Part shown: one piece after another, positions 1-7,316 of the stretch
Numbering within the stretch: the stretch's first letter is position 1
Layout of the letters: each line of letters starts with the position of its first letter
Source: Lachnospiraceae bacterium
GTDB lineage: Bacteria > Bacillota > Clostridia > Lachnospirales > Lachnospiraceae
Length of the DNA stretch: 10,637 nt
Assembly: GCA_017615375.1 (NCBI GenBank)
Contig: JAGAAH010000029.1
Coordinates: 1-10,637, forward strand
Reading direction: 5' to 3'
Translations under genes and position numbers: made by a program
The notes under the pieces: generated by a model
What the model saw: the letters and a program-made list of their open reading frames with translations, nothing else
Database searches by the model: none
What the model was told of the DNA's origin: nothing

Positions 1-25
1 AGAAATTCAGAATTTTTTTAAACCC

Positions 26-59
26 TTGACAAAACTGCGTTATTTAACTATTGTATAAT
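26..59 (+). promoter_or_regulatory. Candidate promoter upstream of ispE
   Basis: A perfect -35 hexamer TTGACA lies at 26-31 and a perfect -10 hexamer TATAAT at 54-59, but they are 22 bp apart, longer than the usual 16-18 bp. With a normal 17-bp spacer the -10 would be TATTGT at 49-54 (4 of 6 matches). One of these pairs probably drives the ispE operon, giving a leader of about 40-50 nt. The individual boxes are visible in the sequence. Which pair is used is uncertain. Confidence 0.5.
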
Positions 60-110
60 AGTATGCAAAATACAAAATAATACACTTTTTTGCATATCAT
101 GGAGTGTCAT

Positions 111-980
111 ATGGATGGGATTATTCTTAAGCCGTTTGCCAAGATTAATCTGGGATTGGATATAATAGGGCGAAGAGAAAACGGATATCACGAAGTGAAG
201 ATGGTCATGCAGTCAATTGATCTTAAGGATACTATGAAGATGTCCGTGCTTAATGATGACGTGGTTACAATGAAATGTAACCTTGATTATCTTCCGACCG
301 ATGACAACAATATAGTTGTAAAAGCAGTAAAGCTTGTTAAACGTGAATATGGAATTAATAAAGGCGTAAGAATTGAACTGGAAAAGAATATTCCCGTTGC
401 TGCAGGCATGGCGGGAGGCTCAAGTAACGCAGCGGCAGCATTACACGGAATGAGTGAGCTTTTTGACTTAAAGCTTAACACGGAAGAATTGTGTAAGCTT
501 GGTGTGAAGCTCGGAGCAGACGTGCCTTATTGTATAATGGGCGGAACAATGCTTGCAGAAGGTATAGGAGAGGTTTTGACGCCTCTTAAAAAAGCGCCCG
601 ATTGTTATGTTGCCATAGTAAAGCCTTCTTTTGCGGTATCTACCAAAGCTGTATATGAAGCATATGATAAACTTAACGATAATGAGATTGTGCATCCCGA
701 TATTGACGGAATAATTAAGGCTATTAACGAAGGCGACTTATATAAAATGTGCGCTTTGATGGGCAATACGCTTGAAAGCGTAACGGAGGTCGAGTATCCT
801 TACATTAAGGAAATTAAGAGCACTCTTATGAAAAACGGTGCGATTAATGCACTTATGAGTGGAAGCGGACCTACCGTGTTTGGAATTTTTGACGATTTAG
901 CAACCGCAAATCAAGCCATATCGTGTATTGAAGACAGCGATATGATTGAGAAAAAGACGGTTGTGGAATTATATAAATGA
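111..980 (+). CDS. ispE: 4-diphosphocytidyl-2-C-methyl-D-erythritol kinase (IspE)
   Basis: This 289-aa GHMP-superfamily kinase uses ATP to phosphorylate 4-diphosphocytidyl-2-C-methyl-D-erythritol in the cytosolic MEP pathway to isoprenoids. The N-terminal FAKINLGLDI carries the conserved lysine (K11). The glycine-rich ATP loop PVAAGMAGGSSNAAA is at residues 95-109. GADVP at 135-139 contains the expected catalytic aspartate (D137). The C-terminal GHMP motif LMSGSGPTVFGIF is at 248-260. Length is normal for the family. I chose the ATG at 111 because GGAG at 101-104 lies 6 nt upstream and the protein then begins where IspE proteins usually do. An in-frame TTG at 90 would add seven residues without a ribosome binding site. 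It is the first gene of a four-gene operon, and the next start codon is 16 nt past its stop. Confidence 0.95.
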   Translation: MDGIILKPFAKINLGLDIIGRRENGYHEVKMVMQSIDLKDTMKMSVLNDDVVTMKCNLDYLPTDDNNIVVKAVKLVKREYGINKGVRIELEKNIPVAAGMAGGSSNAAAALHGMSELFDLKLNTEELCKLGVKLGADVPYCIMGGTMLAEGIGEVLTPLKKAPDCYVAIVKPSFAVSTKAVYEAYDKLNDNEIVHPDIDGIIKAINEGDLYKMCALMGNTLESVTEVEYPYIKEIKSTLMKNGAINALMSGSGPTVFGIFDDLATANQAISCIEDSDMIEKKTVVELYK

Positions 981-996
981 AGTTAGGGAGATAGTA

Positions 997-1668
997 ATGG
1001 CTAATTTGGAATTAATTGCAAATGATTATTTACCGCTTAGAGATGTGGTATATCAGACATTGCGTAATGCAATTCTTAAAGGAGATCTTAAGCCGGGCGA
1101 GCGACTCATGGAGATGAAGCTCGCAAGCAAGCTCGGAGTATCGAGAACACCGATAAGAGAAGCCATAAGACTTCTTGAAAAAGACGGTCTTGCAATTACA
1201 ATCCCGCGTCATGGCGCAATGGTTGCCAAGATGACGGAAAAAGATATGGATGACGTATATGAAGTACGTCATGCACTTGATTGTCTTGCGATTAAGTATG
1301 TAAGCGGTAATATGTCACATGAACAGATTGCCGAGTTAAGATACGCAGAGAAAGTATTTGAAGAAGCAATCACGGACGGTGATTATGATAAGATTCAGCA
1401 GAAGGATGCGGAGTTTCATATGGTAATATATGAAGCAACGGGTAATGCACGCCTTGTATCGATAATGGCAGAGATTTCCGAGCAGTTATCCAGATACAGA
1501 TGGGCATACATTCTTCATACAGGAAGAGTTGAAGCTTTGGTGAAAGAACATAAAGCAATAGTTGACGCAATTGAGCATGGCGATTATGATGAATGTATGG
1601 ATGCGTTAAATACACATCTTGAGAATCAGAAGAAGCTTATAAAGGATGTTATTAAGTCCGGTAAATAG
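997..1668 (+). CDS. GntR-family transcriptional regulator, FadR/FCD subfamily
   Basis: This 223-aa regulator has two domains. Residues about 14-77 form a GntR winged helix-turn-helix, with the recognition-helix region LGVSRTPIREAIRLLEKDGL. Residues about 82-215 form an all-helical FCD ligand domain. The FCD metal-site pattern is visible: D137 and H141 in DAEFH, H185 in the EHKAIVDAI stretch, and H207 near the C terminus, so it probably binds a divalent metal plus a small carboxylate-type effector. The ATG at 997 is preceded by AGGGAG at 985-990. A longer in-frame TTG start at 946 would overlap ispE and is unlikely. It sits between ispE and murI and is probably co-transcribed with them. Its ligand and targets cannot be read from sequence. 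Confidence 0.93.
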   Translation: MANLELIANDYLPLRDVVYQTLRNAILKGDLKPGERLMEMKLASKLGVSRTPIREAIRLLEKDGLAITIPRHGAMVAKMTEKDMDDVYEVRHALDCLAIKYVSGNMSHEQIAELRYAEKVFEEAITDGDYDKIQQKDAEFHMVIYEATGNARLVSIMAEISEQLSRYRWAYILHTGRVEALVKEHKAIVDAIEHGDYDECMDALNTHLENQKKLIKDVIKSGK

Positions 1669-1680
1669 GAAGGCAAATCT

Positions 1681-2508
1681 ATGAGCAAGGATACCAGCGT
1701 AACTAAAGCGCCGATAGGCGTATTTGATTCCGGAGTCGGTGGACTTACGGTTGCACGTGAGATTATGCGTCAGATGCCGAATGAACAGATAGTTTATTTC
1801 GGAGATACCGCAAGAGTTCCGTACGGAAGTAAGTCAAAGCCCACAATTATAAGATATACGAGACAGATAATCAATTTCCTTAAGACAAAGAATGTTAAGG
1901 CAATTGTGGTTGCTTGTAATACGGTGTCCGCATATGCTTTGGAGGAAGTTAAGGCAGAACTCGACATACCGATTATAGGTGTGGTTAAGCCGGGTGCGGA
2001 AGTTGCCGCATCAATTACCAAGAACGGTAAAATCGGTGTAATCGGAACGGTAGCTACAATAGAGAGTAAATTATACAATAAATGTATAAAAGAGCATAAC
2101 GCGAATGCAAGCGTATTCGGAACGCCATGCCCTTTGTTTGTACCGCTTGTGGAAGAAGGATGGGTTAACGATACGGTTACGTTTGAAGTTGCGACAAGAT
2201 ATTTGACACCGCTTCTTGATACAGGTATTGACACACTTATATTGGGATGTACGCATTATCCTCTGTTAAGAAATCTTATAGGAGAGGTAATGGGTGATGA
2301 GGTAACACTTGTCAATCCGGCATACGAGACGGCAGCCAAGCTTAAAGAAATGTTAAAGGAAAAGGGCCTTGAGAATTCGGCATCAGGTCAAAGTATACCG
2401 CACGAATTCTATGTATCCGATGCGGCAGAGAGATTTATGTCTTTTGCAAATTCGATTCTCCCTTATGATGTGGATACAACAAAGCTCGTATCAATAGAGG
2501 AATATTAG
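1681..2508 (+). CDS. murI: Glutamate racemase (MurI)
   Basis: This 275-aa cofactor-independent racemase interconverts L- and D-glutamate, supplying D-Glu for the peptidoglycan stem peptide. The N-terminal GVFDSGVGGLTVAREI gives the substrate-binding D16/S17 pair. The two catalytic cysteines are C79 in VVACNTVSA and C190 in LGCTHYPLL, followed by T191-H192. The CPLFVPLVEEG segment at 150-160 is also typical. Length matches the family. The first catalytic motif reads CNTVS where CNTAS is more common, a mild substitution. AGGAAGG at 1667-1673 overlaps the stop of the upstream regulator and is 7 nt from the ATG. The stop codon is immediately followed by the next start, so translation is likely coupled. 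Confidence 0.96.
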   Translation: MSKDTSVTKAPIGVFDSGVGGLTVAREIMRQMPNEQIVYFGDTARVPYGSKSKPTIIRYTRQIINFLKTKNVKAIVVACNTVSAYALEEVKAELDIPIIGVVKPGAEVAASITKNGKIGVIGTVATIESKLYNKCIKEHNANASVFGTPCPLFVPLVEEGWVNDTVTFEVATRYLTPLLDTGIDTLILGCTHYPLLRNLIGEVMGDEVTLVNPAYETAAKLKEMLKEKGLENSASGQSIPHEFYVSDAAERFMSFANSILPYDVDTTKLVSIEEY

Positions 2509-2952
2509 ATGGAAAACGGAACAAGAGAGGATGTTCTTGTCAGCATCAAAGGAATTCATACCATTATGGGTGAATTCGGAACGAATGATGATAAGGACAT
2601 AATTGAAATGGTGAATCTCGGAACCCATTATATGAGGGATGAAGTTCATTATGTTCTATATGATGAGATAGGTGAAGATGATATTAATAAAAACCTTCTC
2701 AAGATTAGTTTAAATAAGATTGAATTAAATAAGACGGGATCGGTTAAGAGCAATCTCATATTTGAACCGGGAAATGAGAACTTCGCATCATATAATACGC
2801 CTCATGGTGAGCTCATGATGGGACTTAAGACAAACGAGCTTATGATAAGCGAAGAAGATGAAGAAATCAATGCTCATATTGAATACGAGATGAGTGTGAA
2901 TTATAATAAGGTTTCGGATTGTATGCTTGATATCAATATTAAGAAAAAATAA
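2509..2952 (+). CDS. DUF1934 family protein (YwiB-like, predicted beta-barrel)
   Basis: This 147-aa soluble, acidic protein has no signal peptide or membrane segment. The pattern fits DUF1934 (B. subtilis YwiB-like), a small calycin-type beta-barrel family of unknown function: V-S-I-K-G near the N terminus, a central FEPG stretch, then a Y-x-T-P-H-G-E segment, a hydrophobic L-M-M-G-L-K-T strand and a final Y-E-M-S-V-N-Y strand. The assignment rests on recalled family pattern, not a search. The start codon directly abuts the murI stop (TAG then ATG), with AGAGG at 2496-2500 inside the murI end, so it is probably coupled to murI. It is the last gene of the operon and is followed by a hairpin terminator. 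Confidence 0.8.
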   Translation: MENGTREDVLVSIKGIHTIMGEFGTNDDKDIIEMVNLGTHYMRDEVHYVLYDEIGEDDINKNLLKISLNKIELNKTGSVKSNLIFEPGNENFASYNTPHGELMMGLKTNELMISEEDEEINAHIEYEMSVNYNKVSDCMLDINIKKK

Positions 2953-2980
2953 AAGCAGGTTGGAAATACCAACCTGCTTT
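2952..2980. terminator. Bidirectional intrinsic terminator between convergent genes
   Basis: There is a perfect 12-bp stem, AAAGCAGGTTGG at 2952-2963 and CCAACCTGCTTT at 2969-2980, with a 5-nt loop. Read on plus it is followed by an AT-rich, T-containing run (2981-3000). Read on minus it is followed by TTTTATTTTTTCTT. It sits between the DUF1934 gene (plus) and the minus-strand gene ending at 2998, so it probably stops transcription from both sides. Confidence 0.92.
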
Positions 2981-2997
2981 ATTAAATTTTGTTTTAA

Positions 2998-3447
2998 TTA
3001 CATGCCTGCTTTCTTGCGAAGCTTCTGCATAAATGAGAGTTTCTTAGGTGCGGAGTCTCTCTTTCCGAAAGTTCCTTTAATTGCGGTAAGATAGAGACCG
3101 CTGATTACGGCTTTAACTTCTTTCTTAATCGGAACGTCCTCAAAGATTTCAGGTGCGCAAAGAAGAGTCATAATGTTAGGACCAATCTTGACCTTCACGA
3201 TAGGAGCTTTGGTTCCGCGTAAGTACCAAGGAGTCTTCTCAAGTACTGCTGCAGGAAGTCCCGCATCTTTAAGTTTCATTTTCTTCTTGTCAATTATAAG
3301 CAAAGATACTGTCTGAGCTGACTGCTCAAGTAATTTATCCTGTTCGCCTTTCTTCTTATCAGCTTTCTTGCCTATAAAATAAAGAGATATTGTTGCGATA
3401 AGAAGAATGCCTGTTATTATCAAAAGAACTATGGTAAATGTATGCAT
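2998..3447 (-). CDS. Conserved-looking small membrane-anchored protein of unknown function
   Basis: This is a 149-aa protein that I do not recognise by name. Residues about 5-25 form one hydrophobic helix, followed by a strongly basic stretch (GKKADKKKG), which suggests the C-terminal part stays in the cytoplasm. A short coiled-coil-like Q/E-rich segment (35-45) leads to a region, LLIIDKKKMKLKDAGLP (49-65), and then a compact basic domain with VKVKIGPNIMTLLCAPEIF and an ISGLYLTAIKG segment. The C terminus is very basic. The start at 3447 is supported by AAGGGG 7 nt upstream (3455-3460). A longer start at 3510 would place the coding region over the gene's own promoter. It is a single-gene transcription unit, convergent with the murI operon and divergent from the PPIase gene. 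No function is assigned. Confidence 0.82.
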   Translation of the reverse strand: MHTFTIVLLIITGILLIATISLYFIGKKADKKKGEQDKLLEQSAQTVSLLIIDKKKMKLKDAGLPAAVLEKTPWYLRGTKAPIVKVKIGPNIMTLLCAPEIFEDVPIKKEVKAVISGLYLTAIKGTFGKRDSAPKKLSFMQKLRKKAGM

Positions 3448-3481
3448 CTTATTTCCCCTTTCAAAGTTCGGTACGTTGACT

Positions 3482-3510
3482 ATTTTATCATTCATGTATG
3501 TAAAAATCAA
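3482..3510 (-). promoter_or_regulatory. Sigma-A-type promoter for the minus-strand membrane protein gene
   Basis: On the minus strand, TTGATT (3505-3510) and TAAAAT (3482-3487) are separated by exactly 17 bp and precede the start codon at 3447 by about 35 nt. This is a good match to the primary sigma-factor consensus (4/6 and 5/6). It also argues against a longer N-terminal extension of the gene. Confidence 0.65.
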
Positions 3511-3544
3511 CGAAAAAATGGCACTTTTATATCTAAAGAAAAGC

Positions 3545-3573
3545 TTTAATTTTCCTATAAATTATGGTATTCT
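3545..3573 (+). promoter_or_regulatory. Extended -10 promoter for the PPIase-asnS transcript
   Basis: TATTCT at 3568-3573 is preceded by TG at 3565-3566 with one base between, an extended -10 arrangement. The -35 at the 17-bp position (TTTAAT, 3545-3550) is weak, as is common for extended -10 promoters. The start codon at 3625 would follow a leader of roughly 45 nt. It is divergent from the promoter at 3482-3510. Confidence 0.5.
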
Positions 3574-3624
3574 ATTTAAATGTGATACAAGAATTTATAT
3601 AGAATAATGAGTGAGGATTTTAAC

Positions 3625-4758
3625 ATGAAAAGGCTGATAGGTGTAATAACCGTACTTGTTTTCGGACTGGGATTGTTCGGTGCTTCTTTTAATATGAGAG
3701 GCGAATTCAATAATATTAATAAGAGCTCGGCAAGAGATAACTGGGTTATTGATGAGAATACCAAAGCTTATGAGATTGCAGATTACGATCTTTCTAAGTA
3801 TGTTACACTCGGAGATATTGATAATATATCGGTAGAAGTGCCTTACACGGAAGTTACGGATGAATATGTAATCGAAAAGATTAACGAGATTGTTGCGGAG
3901 TATCCGGGACATAGAGTTATAGATAAGACAACCGTTGAAAACGGTGACATTGTTAATATTTCATATGTAGGTACCATAGACGGTGTTGAGTTTGATGGCG
4001 GTTCGGATGATAACGGATTTGTAACCATAGGTTCGGGTTCAATGGTTCCGGGATTTGAAGAAGGAATTCTCGGACTTAATGTCGGTGAGACGAAGTCTGT
4101 TAATGTAACTTTCCCTGACAATTATTACGCTGAATATGCGGGAAAAGATGCAGTATTCGAGATTACCGTTAAAGCAATCGTCGAAGAAGTACAGATGACA
4201 TATGAGAATATCGATGATGCATTTGTAATGGATACATTTGGTATCGAGACGGTACAGGAATTATTCGATCAGGTTAAGAGTTATCATATTGAAGACTCTG
4301 AATCACACCGTAAAAGCGATGCTTTTGATGCAATTATGGGTAAGGTTATGGAGATTTCGGAGGTTAACGTACCGAAGGAACTTCTTGATTATAAGGTATT
4401 AAGCTACCTTGCTCAGCTTAAAAGCGGCATTGAAAAAGCCGGTATGAGTGTGGATGTATATCTTGCAAATTATTATCAAATGAACGAAGAAGAGTTTTAT
4501 ACAAATGTTGAAGGCATCGTTAAAGAATCCTTGGAGAAGCAGATGGTATTGTCGCGTTATGCCGAAACCAAAGGAATTGAGCTTGACGAGGAAGCATATG
4601 CATCATATAAGATGTCATTTATGCAGTATTACGGATATGCCGACGAAGAAGCGTTATATAAGGATTATCCTGAATCGGAAATTAAGACGGCATGTCTTTG
4701 TAATCAGGTATCGGAACATCTTTTAGATGTTATTGATATAGACTATATTGCGGAATAG
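3625..4758 (+). CDS. Membrane-anchored trigger-factor-like FKBP-type peptidyl-prolyl isomerase
   Basis: This is a 377-aa protein. An N-terminal signal or anchor (MKR followed by hydrophobic residues 4-22) has no lipobox cysteine. A linker with the YVTLGD segment (60-65) follows. Residues about 105-185 form an FKBP domain of trigger-factor type, with VENGDIVNISYVGTIDG, then IGSGSMVPGFEEGILGLNVGE and FPDNYYAEYAGKDAVFEITVKAI. Residues about 195-370 are helix-rich and resemble the trigger-factor C-terminal chaperone domain. The trigger-factor ribosome-binding domain is absent, so it probably folds exported proteins outside the membrane rather than nascent chains. The ATG at 3625 is chosen because GTGAGGA (3611-3617) lies 7 nt upstream and it starts cleanly with the signal. 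The upstream ATG at 3607 lacks a ribosome binding site. The asnS start is 12 nt downstream of its stop. Confidence 0.88.
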   Translation: MKRLIGVITVLVFGLGLFGASFNMRGEFNNINKSSARDNWVIDENTKAYEIADYDLSKYVTLGDIDNISVEVPYTEVTDEYVIEKINEIVAEYPGHRVIDKTTVENGDIVNISYVGTIDGVEFDGGSDDNGFVTIGSGSMVPGFEEGILGLNVGETKSVNVTFPDNYYAEYAGKDAVFEITVKAIVEEVQMTYENIDDAFVMDTFGIETVQELFDQVKSYHIEDSESHRKSDAFDAIMGKVMEISEVNVPKELLDYKVLSYLAQLKSGIEKAGMSVDVYLANYYQMNEEEFYTNVEGIVKESLEKQMVLSRYAETKGIELDEEAYASYKMSFMQYYGYADEEALYKDYPESEIKTACLCNQVSEHLLDVIDIDYIAE

Positions 4759-4770
4759 GAGGGCAAATAG

Positions 4771-6165
4771 ATGGAGCAGTTAGTTACAATACGCGAGATT
4801 TTTAAAGAAAGGGAGAAGTACATCGACAATAATCTTACTATTGGCGGCTGGGTTCGTTCTGTGCGCAACTCCAAGACTTTTGGTTTTATTGTCGTTAATG
4901 ACGGAAGTTATTTCGAGACATTACAGGTAGTGTATTCGGATGCACTTAGTAATTTTGAAGACATAGAGAAGCTTAACGTAGGTGCTGCAATTATAGTTGA
5001 AGGCCAGCTTGTACCGACACCGGGCGCACAGCAGCCGTTTGAGATTCAGGCGACACGTATCGATATAGAGGGTGCTTCGACACCTGATTATCCATTGCAG
5101 AAAAAGCGCCATACGTTTGAATATTTAAGAACAATATCACACTTAAGACCTAGAACCAATGCATTCCAGGCAACTTTCAGAGTGCGTTCCTTGGCAGCAT
5201 ACGCAATTCATCAGTTTTTCCAGGAGCGTAACTTTGTATACGTTAATACACCGCTTATTACAGGTTCAGACTGTGAGGGTGCAGGTGAAATGTTCCAGGT
5301 AACAACATTGGATCTTGAGAATATCCCGAAGACGGAAGACGGTAAGGTGGATTATTCCAAGGATTTCTTTGGAAAGCCAACGAATCTTACGGTATCCGGT
5401 CAGCTTAACGGCGAGACATATGCTATGGCATTCCGCGATATATATACATTCGGACCGACATTCAGAGCAGAAAACTCCAATACAACGCGTCATGCGGCAG
5501 AGTTCTGGATGATTGAGCCTGAAATGGCATTCTGTGATCTTTCGGACGATATGGATATAGCAGAAGCAATGCTTAAGTATGTTATTAACTATGTACTTGA
5601 GAATGCGCCGGAAGAGATGGAATTCTTTAACACATATGTAGATAAGGGACTTATCGAGAGACTTAAGCATGTAGCTTCATCCGACTTCGGAAGAGTTACA
5701 TATACGGAAGCAATTGATATCTTATCAAAACATAACAACAAGTTTGATTATAAGGTAACATGGGGATGCGATCTTCAGACAGAGCATGAAAGATACTTAA
5801 CCGAAGAAGTATTCAAGAAGCCTATCTTTGTAACGGATTATCCGAAGGAGATTAAGGCATTCTATATGAAACTTAACGAAGACGGTAAGACGGTTGCGGC
5901 TTGTGACTGCCTTGTGCCGGGAATCGGCGAGATTATCGGCGGAAGCCAGAGAGAGGATAATCTTGATGTGCTTATTAACCGTATGCATGAGCTCGGTCTT
6001 AATGAGGAAGATTACGGATTCTATCTTGACCTTAGAAGATACGGTTCCGTACGTCATGCAGGATTCGGCCTTGGTTTCGAGCGTTGCGTAATGTACTTAA
6101 CAGGTATGGGCAACATAAGAGACGTAATTCCGTTCCCGAGAACAGTTAATAACTGCGAATTATAA
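4771..6165 (+). CDS. asnS: Asparaginyl-tRNA synthetase
   Basis: This 464-aa class IIb synthetase charges tRNA-Asn with asparagine. An OB-fold anticodon-binding domain (about 22-100, starting [13 protein letters not shown]) precedes the catalytic core. [20 protein letters not shown] (160-179) is characteristic of AsnRS rather than AspRS. Class II motif 2 lies at 231-251 (FRAENSN, then R240-H241 and E250). Motif 3 lies at 431-439 (GFGLGFERC), with the usual PFPRT near the C terminus (454-458). Length is full. AGGAGGG at 4757-4763 overlaps the upstream stop and is 7 nt from the ATG, an excellent ribosome binding site. Co-transcription with the PPIase gene is likely, and a hairpin terminator follows. 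Confidence 0.97.
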   Translation: MEQLVTIREIFKEREKYIDNNLTIGGWVRSVRNSKTFGFIVVNDGSYFETLQVVYSDALSNFEDIEKLNVGAAIIVEGQLVPTPGAQQPFEIQATRIDIEGASTPDYPLQKKRHTFEYLRTISHLRPRTNAFQATFRVRSLAAYAIHQFFQERNFVYVNTPLITGSDCEGAGEMFQVTTLDLENIPKTEDGKVDYSKDFFGKPTNLTVSGQLNGETYAMAFRDIYTFGPTFRAENSNTTRHAAEFWMIEPEMAFCDLSDDMDIAEAMLKYVINYVLENAPEEMEFFNTYVDKGLIERLKHVASSDFGRVTYTEAIDILSKHNNKFDYKVTWGCDLQTEHERYLTEEVFKKPIFVTDYPKEIKAFYMKLNEDGKTVAACDCLVPGIGEIIGGSQREDNLDVLINRMHELGLNEEDYGFYLDLRRYGSVRHAGFGLGFERCVMYLTGMGNIRDVIPFPRTVNNCEL

Positions 6166-6173
6166 TTAATATT

Positions 6174-6206
6174 AAAGGCTGCCTTATATAATTCGGCGGC
6201 CTTTTT
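6174..6206 (+). terminator. Intrinsic terminator after asnS
   Basis: AAAGGCTGCC (6174-6183) pairs with GGCGGCCTTT (6195-6204), ten base pairs with one G-U wobble and an 11-nt loop, followed by TT. It begins 8 nt after the asnS stop codon and separates asnS from the apbE block. The short T-run suggests partial read-through is possible. Confidence 0.85.
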
Positions 6207-6233
6207 ATCTAGAAAACGAAAAGGGTAATGATG

Positions 6234-7307
6234 ATGAATACTGAAAAGCATATGGATAACGGTAATAAGGAAAGACATAATTTAATACCGATTATAGTAA
6301 TGGCTGCGGTAGTAATAGTTATTATAGTACTTGCTATATCATATGGGTTAGGCAGTAGCAGTGTTGAGGCTACTTTAACGGTTAAGACATATGAGTATTT
6401 TGATACGGTTTCGGAAGTAAACGTATACGATAATCTGTCAAAGGGGAAGAAAGCCGAATTAGGGAAGCTTATAGATGAGAGATTAAAGTACTATCATGAG
6501 CTTTTTGACATATATCATACCTATGAAGGGCTTAATAATATTAAGACAGTTAACGATAATGCCGGATTAAATGCGGTTAAGGTACCGGATGAATTATACG
6601 ACCTGCTAAACTTTGGAATAGTTATGAGCGGTCAGACTGACGGAAAGCTTAATATAGCAATGGGTAATGTTATTTCGGTATGGAATGAGTACAGAGAACA
6701 AGGAGAGTCTCTTCCTCCGATACGTACACTTCTAAATAACGCCGAGAATGCAGATCCTAAATATATATATATGAAAGAAGAAGACAAGTCTGTATTTTTG
6801 GTAAAGGAGAATATGTCCATAGATCTTGGTGCTGTAGGAAAAGGATATGCTGCGGAGTTACTTGCGGAAGATCTTAGAGAATTCGGTATTAAGAATGCCT
6901 TGATAGCACTCGGTGGCAATATTGTTGCACTTGGCGATAAGTCAGGCGAATTATATACCGTCGGAATAGAAGATCCCGAAAAAGAAGATCAAGTTAAAGT
7001 TACGCTTAAAATTTCTGATTTAAGCGTCGTTACTTCGGGGGATTACCAGAGATATTACGAAGTTGACGGTAAGAGATACTGTCATATAATAGATCCGGAT
7101 ACGATGTTCCCGGCAGACTATTACCGTTCGGTAACCGTTATAGCAAAGTCGTCTGCTTTGGCAGATGCTCTGTCCACGGCACTATTTAATATGGAATATG
7201 AAAATGGATATGCTTTGGTACATAGTTTTGATGATGTCGAGGCAATGTGGGTATTACAAGACGGTACGGTTCAGTATTCGAGCAACTTTGAGCAATACAT
7301 CAAATAG
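6234..7307 (+). CDS. apbE: FAD:protein FMN transferase (ApbE family), membrane-anchored
   Basis: ApbE enzymes transfer FMN from FAD to a Thr/Ser of target proteins outside the membrane, using Mg2+. This 357-aa protein begins with a charged cytosolic tail, then one hydrophobic helix (about 17-38) with no lipobox cysteine, so it is an uncleaved anchor with the enzyme outside. Family motifs are in order: DLGAVGKGYA (197-206), ALGGN (225-229), TSGDYQRYYE (267-276), HIIDPDT (284-290), and ADALSTALF (310-318) with the metal-binding D311 and T315. Three tandem ATGs lie at 6228, 6231 and 6234. The AAAAGGG at 6219-6225 is too close to the first and best spaced for the last. The UbiX-like gene follows after 9 nt. 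No obvious substrate motif (SGAT-like) lies in the neighbouring proteins. Confidence 0.94.
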   Translation: MNTEKHMDNGNKERHNLIPIIVMAAVVIVIIVLAISYGLGSSSVEATLTVKTYEYFDTVSEVNVYDNLSKGKKAELGKLIDERLKYYHELFDIYHTYEGLNNIKTVNDNAGLNAVKVPDELYDLLNFGIVMSGQTDGKLNIAMGNVISVWNEYREQGESLPPIRTLLNNAENADPKYIYMKEEDKSVFLVKENMSIDLGAVGKGYAAELLAEDLREFGIKNALIALGGNIVALGDKSGELYTVGIEDPEKEDQVKVTLKISDLSVVTSGDYQRYYEVDGKRYCHIIDPDTMFPADYYRSVTVIAKSSALADALSTALFNMEYENGYALVHSFDDVEAMWVLQDGTVQYSSNFEQYIK

Positions 7308-7316
7308 GAGAAGAAG

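Noticed and set aside
90..110. Upstream TTG start that would add seven residues to IspE
   Set aside because: It has no ribosome binding site, while the ATG at 111 has GGAG 6 nt upstream and gives the usual IspE N terminus.
946..996. TTG start extending the GntR regulator into ispE
   Set aside because: The extra 17 residues are unlike the family, and AGGGAG is well placed for the ATG at 997.
3607..3624. Upstream ATG for the PPIase
   Set aside because: It has no ribosome binding site and would put acidic residues ahead of the signal sequence. The GTGAGGA element fits the ATG at 3625.
3595..3912. Minus-strand open frame of 105 codons opposite the PPIase gene
   Set aside because: It is antisense to a well-supported gene, has no ribosome binding site or recognisable domain, and its composition reflects the opposite strand.
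6187..6192. Exact TATAAT within the terminator loop after asnS as an apbE promoter
   Set aside because: No credible -35 lies 16-18 bp upstream (only AT-rich sequence), and the hexamer is within the hairpin loop. A promoter for the apbE block could still lie inside asnS, but none is convincing.
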